This document shows, in pieces, positions 8,694 to 17,113 of a stretch of 64,000 bases of DNA (positions are counted from its first letter, which is position 1; each line of letters begins with the position of its first letter). Both the position numbers and the translations under genes were made by a program. Source of the DNA: Botryobacter ruber. GTDB taxonomy: Bacteria > Bacteroidota > Bacteroidia > Cytophagales > Hymenobacteraceae. The stretch is taken from the NCBI RefSeq assembly GCF_003347595.2, contig NZ_QCZK02000015.1, forward strand, positions 124,001-188,000, in the 5' to 3' direction. The notes under the pieces are model-generated. The model had not been told where the DNA came from and did no database searches. It saw only the letters and a program-made list of their open reading frames with translations.

Positions 8694-9653
8694 ATGAAAG
8701 AGTACACGTATACTGAGAAAAAAGATACCCGCTCCGGTTTTGGAGCCGGCCTGGCCGAACTTGGCCGCACCAATCCCAATGTAGTAGCCCTATGCGCCGA
8801 CCTGGTTGGTTCCCTTAAAATGGCAGACTTTATCAAGGAAAACCCGGAGCGTTTCTTCCAGGTAGGTATTGCCGAAGCCAACATGATGGGTATTGCTGCC
8901 GGTATGACCATCGGCGGTAAAATTCCTTTTACCGGCACGTTCGCCAACTTCTCTACCGGTCGCGTTTACGACCAGATCCGCCAGTCTATTGCCTACTCCG
9001 GCAAAAACGTAAAAATCTGTGCTTCGCACGCTGGTCTTACCTTAGGTGAAGATGGCGCCACCCACCAGATCCTGGAAGATATTGGTATGATGAAGATGCT
9101 TCCGCACATGACTGTGATCAACCCCTGCGACTACAACCAGACCAAAGCAGCCACCATTGCCATTGCCGATTACGAAGGCCCGGTATACCTGCGCTTTGGC
9201 CGTCCGGTTATCCCGGTGTTTACGCCTGCCGACCAGAAACTTGAAATTGGCAAAGCCGTGATGCTGAACGAAGGAACAGATGTGAGTATCTTTGCCACAG
9301 GGCACCTGGTATGGAAAGCCATCCTGGCGGGTCATATCCTGGCAGAAAAAGGCATTAATGCTGAAATTATTAATATCCACACCATTAAACCTTTAGACGA
9401 AGAAGCAGTCTTAACTTCGGTAGCTAAAACAGGTTGCGTGGTATCGGCAGAAGAGCACAACCGTTTGGGCGGCCTGGGCGACAGCATTGCACAGCTGCTG
9501 GTAAAAACCAAGCCGCTGCCTATGGAATATGTGGCTGTAGACGATACCTTCGGCGAAAGCGGAACACCGGAGCAGCTGATGGAGAAGTATGGTCTTTCTG
9601 AAAACGATATCGTAGCTGCTGCCGAGCGTGCCATTGCGCGCAAACAGCAGTAA
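8694..9653 (+). CDS. Transketolase C-terminal subunit
   Basis: 319 aa, the pyrimidine-binding plus C-terminal domain half of a split transketolase. Recognisable segments are GLAELGRTNPNVVALCADL, the cofactor-activating GIAEANMMGIAAGM with the catalytic Glu, and EDGATHQILEDI. It begins immediately after the VWA stop codon and ends before a strong terminator. It should assemble with the 6361-7221 product in the cytoplasm. Confidence 0.93.
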   Translation: MKEYTYTEKKDTRSGFGAGLAELGRTNPNVVALCADLVGSLKMADFIKENPERFFQVGIAEANMMGIAAGMTIGGKIPFTGTFANFSTGRVYDQIRQSIAYSGKNVKICASHAGLTLGEDGATHQILEDIGMMKMLPHMTVINPCDYNQTKAATIAIADYEGPVYLRFGRPVIPVFTPADQKLEIGKAVMLNEGTDVSIFATGHLVWKAILAGHILAEKGINAEIINIHTIKPLDEEAVLTSVAKTGCVVSAEEHNRLGGLGDSIAQLLVKTKPLPMEYVAVDDTFGESGTPEQLMEKYGLSENDIVAAAERAIARKQQ

Positions 9654-9677
9654 TCAGTAAACAGATATACCCAGAGA

Positions 9678-9711
9678 GAGGCTGTACTGATGCTGGTACA
9701 GCCTCTTTTTT
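9678..9711 (+). terminator. Intrinsic terminator after tktC
   Basis: GAGGCTGTAC (9678-9687) and GTACAGCCTC (9696-9705) form a perfect 10-bp stem with an 8-nt loop and a T6 tail. Confidence 0.9.
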
Positions 9712-9720
9712 ATTTAACCT

Positions 9721-9750
9721 GTGCAGCAGAGGCTGTGGTGGCAGCTGCAG
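9721..9750 (+). repeat. 30-bp dispersed repeat, copy 2
   Basis: A close match to the family core, placed 10 bases after the tktC terminator. Confidence 0.85.
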
Positions 9751-9870
9751 AAAACAAATTGAACGACAGCTATGAAAATCACACTTACAAGATTAACCAC
9801 GGGTGGTGTTGTAAACATGAAAGCAAGAGAATTAAAAAATTAGTGGCATTCTGCTTATAGTTACTGTCCC

Positions 9871-10410
9871 TTGGAAGATATTGAAATCTTAGAAAAGTTT
9901 GCCATTGCCGAAAGCCGTAACCTGGCTTTCAACCAACTTATCCGGAAGTATCAGCAGAAAGTGTACTGGCACATCCGGAAAATGGTGATTGACCACGACG
10001 ACGCCGACGACCTGACGCAGGAGGTTTTTATTAAAGTGTGGAAGAACCTGGACGGCTTCCGCAAAGATGCTCAACTTTATACCTGGCTCTACCGTATCGC
10101 CACCAACGAGTGCCTAACCTTCCTGTCGAACAAGAAGAAAAAGTTCTTTCTGCCGATAAACGATGTGGCCGCAGAACTTTCCGAAAAGCTGGATACCTCG
10201 CCCGATATTTCGGGCGACGAGATACAGCTCAAGCTCCAGAAGGCCCTGCTCCGCCTGCCCGACAAACAGCGCCTGGTCTTCAATATGAAATACTACGACG
10301 AACTGAAATACGAAGAAATATCTGAAATTTTAGGCACTTCGGTGGGTGCGTTAAAGGCATCTTACCACCTGGCTGTAAAAAAAATTGAGGAATTTTTGAA
10401 ACATGATTAA
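9871..10410 (+). CDS. ECF-type RNA polymerase sigma factor
   Basis: 179 aa sigma-70 family protein with region 2 at about residues 20-90 (DDLTQEVFIKVW) and region 4 at about 120-175 (RLPDKQRLVFNMKYYDELKYEEISEILG). It should direct RNA polymerase to a small regulon. The start is TTG: a stop codon lies in frame 10 codons upstream with no ATG between. It is followed by a VPEGYF-type membrane protein and a Spy-like periplasmic protein, the usual arrangement of this Bacteroidota sigma operon, so these may act as its regulators. Confidence 0.92.
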   Translation: MEDIEILEKFAIAESRNLAFNQLIRKYQQKVYWHIRKMVIDHDDADDLTQEVFIKVWKNLDGFRKDAQLYTWLYRIATNECLTFLSNKKKKFFLPINDVAAELSEKLDTSPDISGDEIQLKLQKALLRLPDKQRLVFNMKYYDELKYEEISEILGTSVGALKASYHLAVKKIEEFLKHD

Positions 10411-10465
10411 ACTTTTGTTGCAAATTAACATCTAATGTTATGTACAGGGTAAAAAGTGAAGCGAT

Positions 10466-10900
10466 ATGAAGTTGAACGATATTCCGAAGCACAATATTTA
10501 TAAGGTACCGGAAGGTTATTTTGACAGCCTCCCGATGCGGGTGATGGAGCAGACTGCTGCCAAAGGCGCAGGCGCATCCGCCGCCCCACGCTTTTCCAGC
10601 TTCTGGCAGCCTGTACGCCTGGTGCTGGCGCCGCTCGTGCTGCTCCTGGTTTTTGTCGGGGTTTTCCTCTTCAGCAACGATGTGGTGCAGCAGCAACCGC
10701 AGCCGGAATATGTTGCCCTGGGCACTTTACCTGAGGCAGAAATTGTAGACTATCTTGACAGCTACGCCCGGCTCGAAACTTCCGACTTTGATGAAGTATC
10801 TTTATCGGACCAGGAATTAACCGCCGAGTTTTTAAATATCAGCTCCGAGGCTGCTGAAGAAGAGCTGGAGTATTACCAATTAAATAAACTGATTTACTAA
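10466..10900 (+). CDS. Putative anti-sigma-like single-pass membrane protein
   Basis: 144 aa. The N-terminus carries the short motif IYKVPEGYFDSLP common in proteins next to Bacteroidota ECF sigma factors. One membrane helix (~50-70) follows, then an acidic periplasmic tail rich in Glu, Asp and Ser. The position directly downstream of the sigma gene suggests it tethers or modulates that sigma factor, but no ZAS zinc motif is visible, so the role is inferred. Confidence 0.7.
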   Translation: MKLNDIPKHNIYKVPEGYFDSLPMRVMEQTAAKGAGASAAPRFSSFWQPVRLVLAPLVLLLVFVGVFLFSNDVVQQQPQPEYVALGTLPEAEIVDYLDSYARLETSDFDEVSLSDQELTAEFLNISSEAAEEELEYYQLNKLIY

Positions 10901-10908
10901 GTACACCC

Positions 10909-11349
10909 ATGAAATATTATCTTTTCTTTTTGTTGCTTTCCGTTTTCAGCCTGTCCGGGAGTGCAGCCCATGCACAAAAGGGACATCACGACAGAAGCAA
11001 TGTAGAGAGTGCCAAAGTAGCTTTCCTGACGGATAAAATGGCCCTGACCCCTGACCAGGCGCAAAAATTCTGGCCGCTCTACAACGAGTACGAAAGCAAG
11101 CGACGCGAAATATGGCGGGCAAACAGGAGCACGCACCGCAAAAAACTGGAAGAAATGAGCGATGCCGAAGTCAAAGCCATGATCGACGTTATCTTTGCCA
11201 ACCGGCATAAAGAGCTCGACCTGGAGCAGGAATATTCGGTTAAGTTTCAGAAAATAATTTCGCTGCAGCAACTGGCCCTGCTTTACCGCGGCGAGTACGA
11301 ATTCCCGAAACTGCTCCTCAAAAAGCTTGAAGCAAAACATCCCAATTAA
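10909..11349 (+). CDS. Spy/CpxP-like periplasmic protein
   Basis: 146 aa with a signal peptide (cut after AHA). The mature part is all-helical and charged; LTPDQAQKFWPLYNEYESKR resembles the LTxxQ helices of the Spy/CpxP chaperone family. In related genomes this type is often labelled a sensor of an ECF sigma factor. It sits 8 bases after the membrane protein gene and ends at a terminator, completing a three-gene operon. Confidence 0.75.
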   Translation: MKYYLFFLLLSVFSLSGSAAHAQKGHHDRSNVESAKVAFLTDKMALTPDQAQKFWPLYNEYESKRREIWRANRSTHRKKLEEMSDAEVKAMIDVIFANRHKELDLEQEYSVKFQKIISLQQLALLYRGEYEFPKLLLKKLEAKHPN

Positions 11350-11377
11350 TATCCTTCTGTAGTTTTGATTATAAAAA

Positions 11378-11405
11378 AGGCACTCTTTTCGGGAGTGCCT
11401 TTTTT
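11378..11405 (+). terminator. Terminator of the sigma operon
   Basis: AGGCACTC (11378-11385) and GAGTGCCT (11393-11400) enclose a 7-nt loop, with an A tract before and T5 after. It could work in both directions. Confidence 0.85.
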
Positions 11406-11418
11406 AATGTTTAATCAT

Positions 11419-11445
11419 CAGCAGCGGCTGTGGTGGCTGGTGCAG
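11419..11445 (+). repeat. 30-bp dispersed repeat, copy 3
   Basis: Variant with CTGGTGCAG at the right end, shared with the copy after recQ. Confidence 0.85.
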
Positions 11446-11554
11446 TAAGATTATTTTGCCTGAACCGGGATTAAAGCAGATTCTTGGATTTACCAGATTT
11501 AACACCAAATCATATTTAATACCAGATAGTATTTAGCCAGTCCCACAAAACTAT

Positions 11555-11846
11555 TCCCCTTTGTCATCCCCTTAGGGGATCTTGTGGGCGAGCCGCAGTA
11601 GAGCTAGCTACATGAAGGGATCTAATGTAATAGGCTATTTACTATCCGGTATAATTCCTTCCATTGTTGCGGTATCTTCTGCAACTACGGATATGTTGCT
11701 GATTCGGATTTGCAAACCGAATCAGCAAGTGTGATCTTGTGAGCAAGCTGCACTTTGGCAGCTACAAGTCGGTTTAAAATGGAAGATCCTTTTAGCTAAC
11801 CAAAGTGCAGTTCGCTCACAGGCCCCCCTAAGGGGATGACAACGGG
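11555..11846. repeat. Composite palindromic repeat element
   Basis: A non-coding 290-bp block. The outer arms carry TTGTCATCCCCTTAGGGG (from 11561) and its inverse (ending near 11842), each continuing into a CTTGTGAGCGAGCTGCA-like segment; a third partial copy of that segment is at about 11733-11765. In the centre TTGCTGATTCGG (11696-11707) and CCGAATCAGCAA (11717-11728) make a perfect 12-bp hairpin. Related sequences recur at 40.74-40.84 kb and 56.03-56.15 kb. It looks like nested REP- or MITE-type elements. Confidence 0.7.
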
Positions 11847-11898
11847 AAATGGTTGGTGGAACTGCGTAAATACTAGCTGGTATTACCGCTCAGTTCAA

Positions 11899-11926
11899 CT
11901 GCACCTGCCACCACTCCCTCTACTCT
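11899..11926 (-). repeat. 30-bp dispersed repeat, copy 4 (degenerate)
   Basis: The CTGCACCTGCCACCACT end is intact while the other end has decayed. It lies just beyond the 3' end of the DUF885 gene. Confidence 0.6.
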
Positions 11927-11961
11927 TCTACTGCCAGCAGGTAAGGACAAAAAAGTAGCTT

Positions 11962-13770
11962 TTACGCCTGCTTCTGCCGGGCAATCCAGTCGTTGATGCG
12001 TTTCTCGAGTACGGCCAGCGGCATAACGCCTTGCTTCAGGATCTCGTCGTGGAAGGCACTGATGCTGAAATCGCTTCCAAGCTCGCGTTCTGCTTTCTGG
12101 CGCAGCTCCTTTATTTTGAGCTCACCGATTTTGTAACTGAGTGCCTGCCCTGGAATGGCCATGTACCGTTCTATTTCCGCAATCGCATCTTCTTCGCTTG
12201 TCTGCTCGTTATCCAGGGAATACTGAATGGCCTGTTCCCGCGTCCAGCCCTTGGAATGCATGCCCACATCTACCACCAACCGGATAGCACGGTGCATTTC
12301 GCCGCTCAGGCGCCCGAAGTACTGGTACGGATCGGTGTACAGGCCCAGTTCTTTGCCCAAGCTTTCGGAATACAAGGCCCAGCCTTCGCCAAAAGCCCCG
12401 TACCAGGCATACTGCCGGAAACGTGGCAGCCCCTCCTGCTCCATCTGGATGGAGATCTGGTAATGGTGCCCGGGTATAGCTTCGTGCAGGAAAAGCGACT
12501 CCATCCCCACGGTGTTGTATTTGGTGGCATCCAGGATGGGCACATAAAAAATGCCCGGCCACGAGCCATCAGGCGCCGGCGGATTATACTCGGCACTGGC
12601 CGATGCCGCCCGAAATGCTTCCGTCTGGCGTACTTCAAATTTTGCTTTCGGGGTTAGCCCGAACAGCCTGTCCAGTTGCGGCTGCATGCGCTCCTCAATG
12701 TCGCGTTAAGCCGCCAGCACCTGCTCGGGTGTTTTGTAGGGCGTAAATTTTTGGTTCTCGTTGATGTGTTTGAAGAACGCTTTCAGGTCGCCTTTAAAGC
12801 CAACCTGCTCCTTCACCTTCTCCATCTCGCCGCGGATGCGGGCTACTTCCTGCTGGCCTATCTCAAAAATCTGATCGGGCGTGAGGTCGGTGGTGGTCCA
12901 GTAGCGCACCAGGTAACGGTAAAAGGCATCGCCGCCTTTTATTTCGCTGATGCCGGTGGTTGTTCTGCTCTTGGGCAGGTACTCCTGTTCCACAAAATCG
13001 TGCAGCTTTTTGTAGGTGGGCACCACTACTTCGGTGATAGCTTTGGTGTAGGCCTGCCGGATGCTGTCCTTCTGTGCTGCGGTAAAACTATCGGGCATCT
13101 TCGTTACCGGCGTCCAGAAAATACTTTTCTCCGGGTTATCCACGACCATGGCCTTCAGCTGCGGCAACACTTTCTGCGACAGCGCCCGGGGCAGTGTAAC
13201 GCCGGCCACCATGCCTCTGCGCATGTTGGCAATGGCAGTATCTCCCCACACCGAAAAGTCGTTTATGCGGCCAAGAAAGTCGCGGTAATCTTTCGGGGTT
13301 TTAAACGGCTGGTTGCTGGCCCCGGAACCCAGTTGCGCCATGGTGAGGGTTGTTCCCCAGAACTGGTTTATGGGCAACAGGCTCCAGGGCTGCTCGAGCC
13401 CTTCCAGCGCCGTTTGCATTTCGTACCGGAAGATGTCGTAACTGACCTGCTCCTGCTCGTCGAGCTTGCTTCTGTCAAGCTTGTTTACTGCTTCCAGGTA
13501 CTTTTGGTAGAGTTCCCGTACCTGCTGCCTGTGTGCCTGGCTGATGTCGTTTGGCAGCTGGTCGTTGTAGCGGCTGTCGGCAATAGCAGTAGCCTCGAGG
13601 GGGAAGAGCTTCAGGCGCTCCTCGAAATAATTTTCCAGCAGCTGGCTCAGGTTTTGTTCGGCTTGTACCGCTTCGGTATGCTGCTCCTGTTCGGAGGCGC
13701 GTGTACAGCTACCCATACTCAGCCCCGACAGCGCTAAGGCTGCACATAAAATCAGGTGGTGTCTTGTCAT
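11962..13770 (-). pseudogene. DUF885 family protein, interrupted by one in-frame TAA
   Basis: Full-length DUF885 lipoprotein-like metallopeptidase (603 codons) broken by a single TAA at 12706-12708. Upstream part: 13770-12709, 354 aa, with an N-terminal Cys at a lipobox (SMGSCTRA). Downstream part: 12705-11962, in the same frame, with HEAIPGHHYQ (zinc-binding HExxH-like) and GEGWALYSE. Across the stop the protein reads PEQVLAA-stop-RDIEERM. Related proteins often have an aromatic residue there, so TAC or TAT to TAA is the simplest change. No frameshift is involved. A restart at the ATG at 12687 could still make the 241-aa catalytic half. A sequencing error cannot be excluded. Confidence 0.85.
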
Positions 13771-13823
13771 AAATGTAGTTGGCGATTTAGAAGTAGATGG
13801 AAGGTAGTATTTATTTTCAGGAA

Positions 13824-14543
13824 TCAGACGGCATCCAGCAGGAAGTTCAGGTCGTCGGCAGGTTTAAACTCCTGCGGTTTCTCGCCCTGCAGAAAAACAC
13901 GTGCTGTGTGCGGCCCCTGCAATTCCATTTTATCGCCCCTGATGCGCAGCATGCTTCCTTCCCGCAGGCCCACCACCGGCTGTCGGTTGTGCACATGAAA
14001 CTCCATGATGCGGGTTTCACGGATTTCGCCCATGTGCCTGGAAGTTGGGTCCGGGTCGAGGTAATGCGGGTTCAGGTTGAAAGGAACCAGCTGCAAGGCA
14101 TCGAAGCTTTTCGGGAATACAATGGGCATATCGTTGGTCGTACCAATGGTTTTACCGGCCACGTTGGAGCCTGCGCTTGTTCCCATATACGGCATCCCCT
14201 GCTTTACACGCTCCTGCAATGGCTTGATGAGGTTGTGCTGGTACAGCTGCCTGAGGAGCAAAAAGGTATTGCCACCGCCTACAAACACAGCTTCAGCCTG
14301 CTGCACGGCCACAACCGCATCCGTTGCCTCATGTATCCCGCTGACATCCACTTCCATCCGGGCAAAGGCTTCTTTTACGGTTTCGGTGTAGGCTTTGTGC
14401 GAAATGCCACCCGGACGGGCGTAAGGAATGAACAGGATGCTGGTTCTGTCGTGCAACAGTTCTTTTACCTGTTCCTGGCAATGCTCCAGGTAACCTGTGC
14501 CATGGGTGGTAGAGGTACTTATCAATAATAGGTTTCTGCTCAT
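13824..14543 (-). CDS. pepE: Dipeptidase PepE (peptidase family S51)
   Basis: 239 aa from MSRNLLLIS; a start eight codons earlier is also open but lacks family similarity. PepE hydrolyses dipeptides with N-terminal Asp using a serine nucleophile. Visible are GGGNTFLLL, the nucleophile elbow GTSAGSNVA, and a histidine near NPHYLD. Cytoplasmic. It lies in the same direction as the broken DUF885 gene, 53 bases upstream of it, a plausible peptide-degradation pair. Confidence 0.92.
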   Translation of the reverse strand: MSRNLLLISTSTTHGTGYLEHCQEQVKELLHDRTSILFIPYARPGGISHKAYTETVKEAFARMEVDVSGIHEATDAVVAVQQAEAVFVGGGNTFLLLRQLYQHNLIKPLQERVKQGMPYMGTSAGSNVAGKTIGTTNDMPIVFPKSFDALQLVPFNLNPHYLDPDPTSRHMGEIRETRIMEFHVHNRQPVVGLREGSMLRIRGDKMELQGPHTARVFLQGEKPQEFKPADDLNFLLDAV

Positions 14544-14621
14544 GCTATCGTCTTTGGTACACAACAAAATTAGTGAATCTTACGGCAGTAGTTGCAGCAA
14601 AATAGGCAGATTGAACAAAAT

Positions 14622-15191
14622 TCAAACCCGCAGTAAACCTCGGAATCCCCTGGCGGCATAGTACGATTGGGCACCATTATGATAGACAAAAACTGTGTCG
14701 TAGCGGCGATCGGCAAAAATGGCGCCGCCGAGTTTCCGGATAGCCGCAGGCGTTGTTAACCAGCTCGATGTTTTACAATCGAATTTCCCCAGTTTCTGCA
14801 GCTCCCGGTACTGTTCTTCGGTTAACAGCTCAATGCCCATGGCGGCGGCCATATCCATTGCGCTATTTCCCGGTTTGTTTTCTTTCCTGGCTTCCAGCGC
14901 TTCGCCGTCGTAGCAAAGGCTTCGGCGGCCTTTCGGACTTTCCGCTGCACAATCATAAAAAATAAATTCGCCTATCTTGTTATCCTGTTCCACCACATCC
15001 GGTTCACCGCCGGTCCTTTCCATTTCGTGGAGCGACCACAGTTTTTCGGAATTTGCTTCCAGTTTGGCTTGCACGTCAGCCCACTCCAGGTCTTTGTGGC
15101 GGATCATGTTTTTTTCAAAACGGGCTTTTAAGGTGCTGAGTAGTTCCTCGCGTTGTGCTGAAGATAACTGCTTTTTGGTTTCTTTTGTCAC
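14622..15191 (-). CDS. DUF4256 domain-containing protein
   Basis: 189 aa, full length for the family. Highly conserved blocks include FEKNMIRHKDLEWADVQAKL, GEPDVVEQD, ESPKGRRSLCYD, DMAAAMGIELLTEEQY and RYDTVFVYHNGAQSYYAARG. Soluble and cytoplasmic with no signal peptide. The biochemical function is unknown. It stands alone between pepE and the Fic gene. Confidence 0.88.
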   Translation of the reverse strand: MTKETKKQLSSAQREELLSTLKARFEKNMIRHKDLEWADVQAKLEANSEKLWSLHEMERTGGEPDVVEQDNKIGEFIFYDCAAESPKGRRSLCYDGEALEARKENKPGNSAMDMAAAMGIELLTEEQYRELQKLGKFDCKTSSWLTTPAAIRKLGGAIFADRRYDTVFVYHNGAQSYYAARGFRGLLRV

Positions 15192-15225
15192 AGGGGGTGT
15201 TGTTTGTATGGGAAGGTTGATTATT

Positions 15226-15269
15226 TAACAGTTTGGCTATGGTCAGTTTATGCGCTATAGCGGGTGTTA
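15226..15269 (-). other. Hairpin at Fic stop codon, possible degenerate attC-like site
   Basis: TAACA/TGTTA and GCTAT/ATAGC pair as two short nested boxes overlapping the Fic stop codon. The layout is like an attC site and GTTAAAT fits GTTRRRY, but the expected partner box is absent. It may equally be a weak terminator. Confidence 0.25.
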
Positions 15270-16361
15270 TTCTTTTTGTTTATTCTCCAGTACATCCATT
15301 AATCGCTGGTTTAGGTAAAGTTTTTCTTTTCCTACCCTAGTTGCTTTTAAGAAGCCCTCGTTCTCAAGCGCTATCAGGTAATTACCTACTGTTTTTGGTG
15401 ATCCCATACTTGCCTCAATCAGAAACTGGCGCTTTGTATACGGTAGCCTGAATAGTATCTCTATTAACTCCTTCGAGTATACTTTGGGGAGCTTCTCTCT
15501 TATTTCTTCCGAAGTGGCCTCCATAACGGCCATAATCTCCTCCAGCTTTTTGAGTCCGCTGATAGCTGTTTTCTCTATCATGTCCAGCATGTAGAGTATC
15601 CAGCCCTCCCAGTCCCCGACTTCTGTGACGGCCCTTAGTTTCTAGTAATAAGACGACTTGTTCCGGATAATATATTCACTTAAGTAAAGCGCTGGCACAT
15701 CTAACAGTTTCTCCATTTTCAGGTAGAGCAGAAGCAGTATTCTTCCGGTACGTCCGTTGCCGTCTATGAATGGGTGGATGGCTTCGAACTGGTAGTGCAT
15801 TATGGCCATTTTGATGAGCGGGTCCAAGACACTCTCCTCGTTAATGAAGCGTTCCAGGTTTGCCATCTTCTCACGTATCACTGTTTCTCCTGCCGGTGGC
15901 GTATAAATTACGTCACCCTGCGTGTTGGCCAAGGTTGTTCCTGGAGTAGCTCTGATGCCTGACGTGTTCTGCTTAATACACTGCATAATCTCCACACAAA
16001 GATTTGTGGTAATGAAAGGACGCTCTTTAAGCTTTTCCAACCCGAACCATAAAGCCTCCTTGTAACTTATTACCTCTTTTGCTGCCGTGGATTCATACTT
16101 CTTTTCAGCAACAACTGCCTTATAAAGGTCATCATTCGTGGTGATAATGTTCTCTATTTCAGAACTAGCTTTAGCTTCCTGCAAATGGATTGTATCCAGG
16201 AAAAGACTTGGATTAGGCAGGTTCATGATAGCTCCGTTCAGCTGCGCCAGAGCCCTACTTGCTTTAACGGTCTTTCGCATTACATCCTTTGTCTCCAGTT
16301 CTTTCTCTGGAGGAAGTAAGGGTAAATCATTGTAGGGTGCTTCTCTATGAAATGGCGCCAT
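15267..16361 (-). pseudogene. Fic family protein, interrupted by one in-frame TAG
   Basis: A 363-residue Fic protein whose frame is broken by TAG at 15642-15644. Fic enzymes transfer AMP or related groups to protein hydroxyls. The upstream 239 aa hold the N-terminal Fic domain with an SSEIENI inhibitory-type segment and the full catalytic loop HPFIDGNGRTGR. The downstream part holds a winged-helix domain (QFLIEASMGSPKTVGNYL). The stop follows NKSSYY, where relatives continue without a gap; CAG to TAG is the simplest change. The catalytic half is intact and the truncated protein might be active. AAAGGTAA operator-like repeats precede the start. Confidence 0.85.
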
Positions 16362-16379
16362 ATATAACGAGGGTAACAG

Positions 16380-16446
16380 TTACCTTTATTTTAAATACAA
16401 AGGTAAAAATAATGGTTTATTACACTTGTTATCTATTCAAAGGTAA
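16380..16446 (-). promoter_or_regulatory. Candidate operator of the Fic gene
   Basis: TTACCTTT (16380-16387) and AAAGGTAA (16399-16406) form a perfect inverted repeat. A third AAAGGTAA lies at 16439-16446, exactly 40 bases from the second, about four helical turns. It sits 19 bases upstream of the Fic start. Confidence 0.5.
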
Positions 16447-16484
16447 ATGCTACTCCTATATGTTCATTTCATATACTGCATGAA

Positions 16485-16540
16485 GCACAACGGGTTTGGT
16501 TTTGCTGTGGGGAAACTAAAGTAAAGCTGTGGTTGGCAAA
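16485..16540 (-). other. attC-like site 2 (3' end of cassette B)
   Basis: On the minus strand TGCCAAC (16538-16532) opens and GTTGTGC (16491-16485) closes a 54-bp segment lying directly after the 150-aa gene. TGCCAAC is complementary to GTTGGCA at the start of the same cassette (17027-17021). Inner stem boxes are poor. Confidence 0.5.
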
Positions 16541-16546
16541 GATTGT

Positions 16547-16999
16547 TCATTTTGCCCAATCTATTTCTCCCTCATGTGTCCAATGGTACTTTTGAATAGG
16601 ATTCAATTCTTTATTATCCACTGCTGTCCATTTCAATAGGTCTAAACTCCAAGAGAAGGGTTGAATTCCAGCATACTCTGTTTTAAAATGGACATCAGCT
16701 TCTAACCAATAAAGCTGAGTGAGTAAATTTTCAAATTTTGTTTTCCATTCTTCCCATTCATGCTCGATTGACTTAAAATTTGCTCCAAAGTGAATTAACC
16801 GCCCCATGTAATCATAGCTTAGGCTAGACTCTTTGATGTTATGAGTAATGGCAAACATATTCTTTGTTAAGGGAGGCCATTGGTCTACCTGCGGTAAACC
16901 ATATATTACCTTTCGATTATGCTTATATATTCTAGACCGTGTGGAAGGGTCTAGACCAAATTCAACAATACAGCCATAGAGGCGAGTTGCCATTCCCAT
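16547..16999 (-). CDS. Hypothetical protein in cassette B
   Basis: 150 aa (148 from the second ATG at 16993). I do not recognise the family. It is soluble, aromatic-rich (many Trp, Tyr, Phe) and acidic towards the C-terminus, with no signal peptide or membrane segment. Composition is clearly AT-rich compared with the flanking chromosome. The gene fills one putative integron cassette: its start is ~27 bases from the cassette boundary and its stop is 7 bases before the attC-like site. Such cassettes often carry immunity or orphan proteins, but no function can be assigned. Confidence 0.72.
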   Translation of the reverse strand: MGMATRLYGCIVEFGLDPSTRSRIYKHNRKVIYGLPQVDQWPPLTKNMFAITHNIKESSLSYDYMGRLIHFGANFKSIEHEWEEWKTKFENLLTQLYWLEADVHFKTEYAGIQPFSWSLDLLKWTAVDNKELNPIQKYHWTHEGEIDWAK

Positions 17000-17020
17000 A
17001 TTTTTCTTTTAATCAATACT

Positions 17021-17087
17021 TGCCAACGGTGATAGTATATACAAATTCCACAGCTGAGCAAGGGTTTTGTATATACCATGTTGTGCG
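17021..17087 (-). other. attC-like site 1 (3' end of cassette A)
   Basis: On the minus strand CGCACAAC (17087-17080) opens and GTTGGCA (17027-17021) closes the site. Inside, GTATATACAAA and TTTGTATATAC (17066-17076 and 17035-17045) are a perfect 11-bp inverted repeat, matching the L boxes of an attC. CGCACAAC is complementary to GTTGTGCG at the start of the same cassette (17567-17560). Confidence 0.6.
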
Positions 17088-17113
17088 ATCGGCATTTTAA
17101 TTTGATTTGGTTT

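Noticed and set aside
15226-15361. The Fic gene as a third integron cassette
   Set aside because: Its presumed start follows GTTGTGC at 16491, but no complementary GCACAAC lies after its stop codon and the leader is much longer than in the two accepted cassettes.
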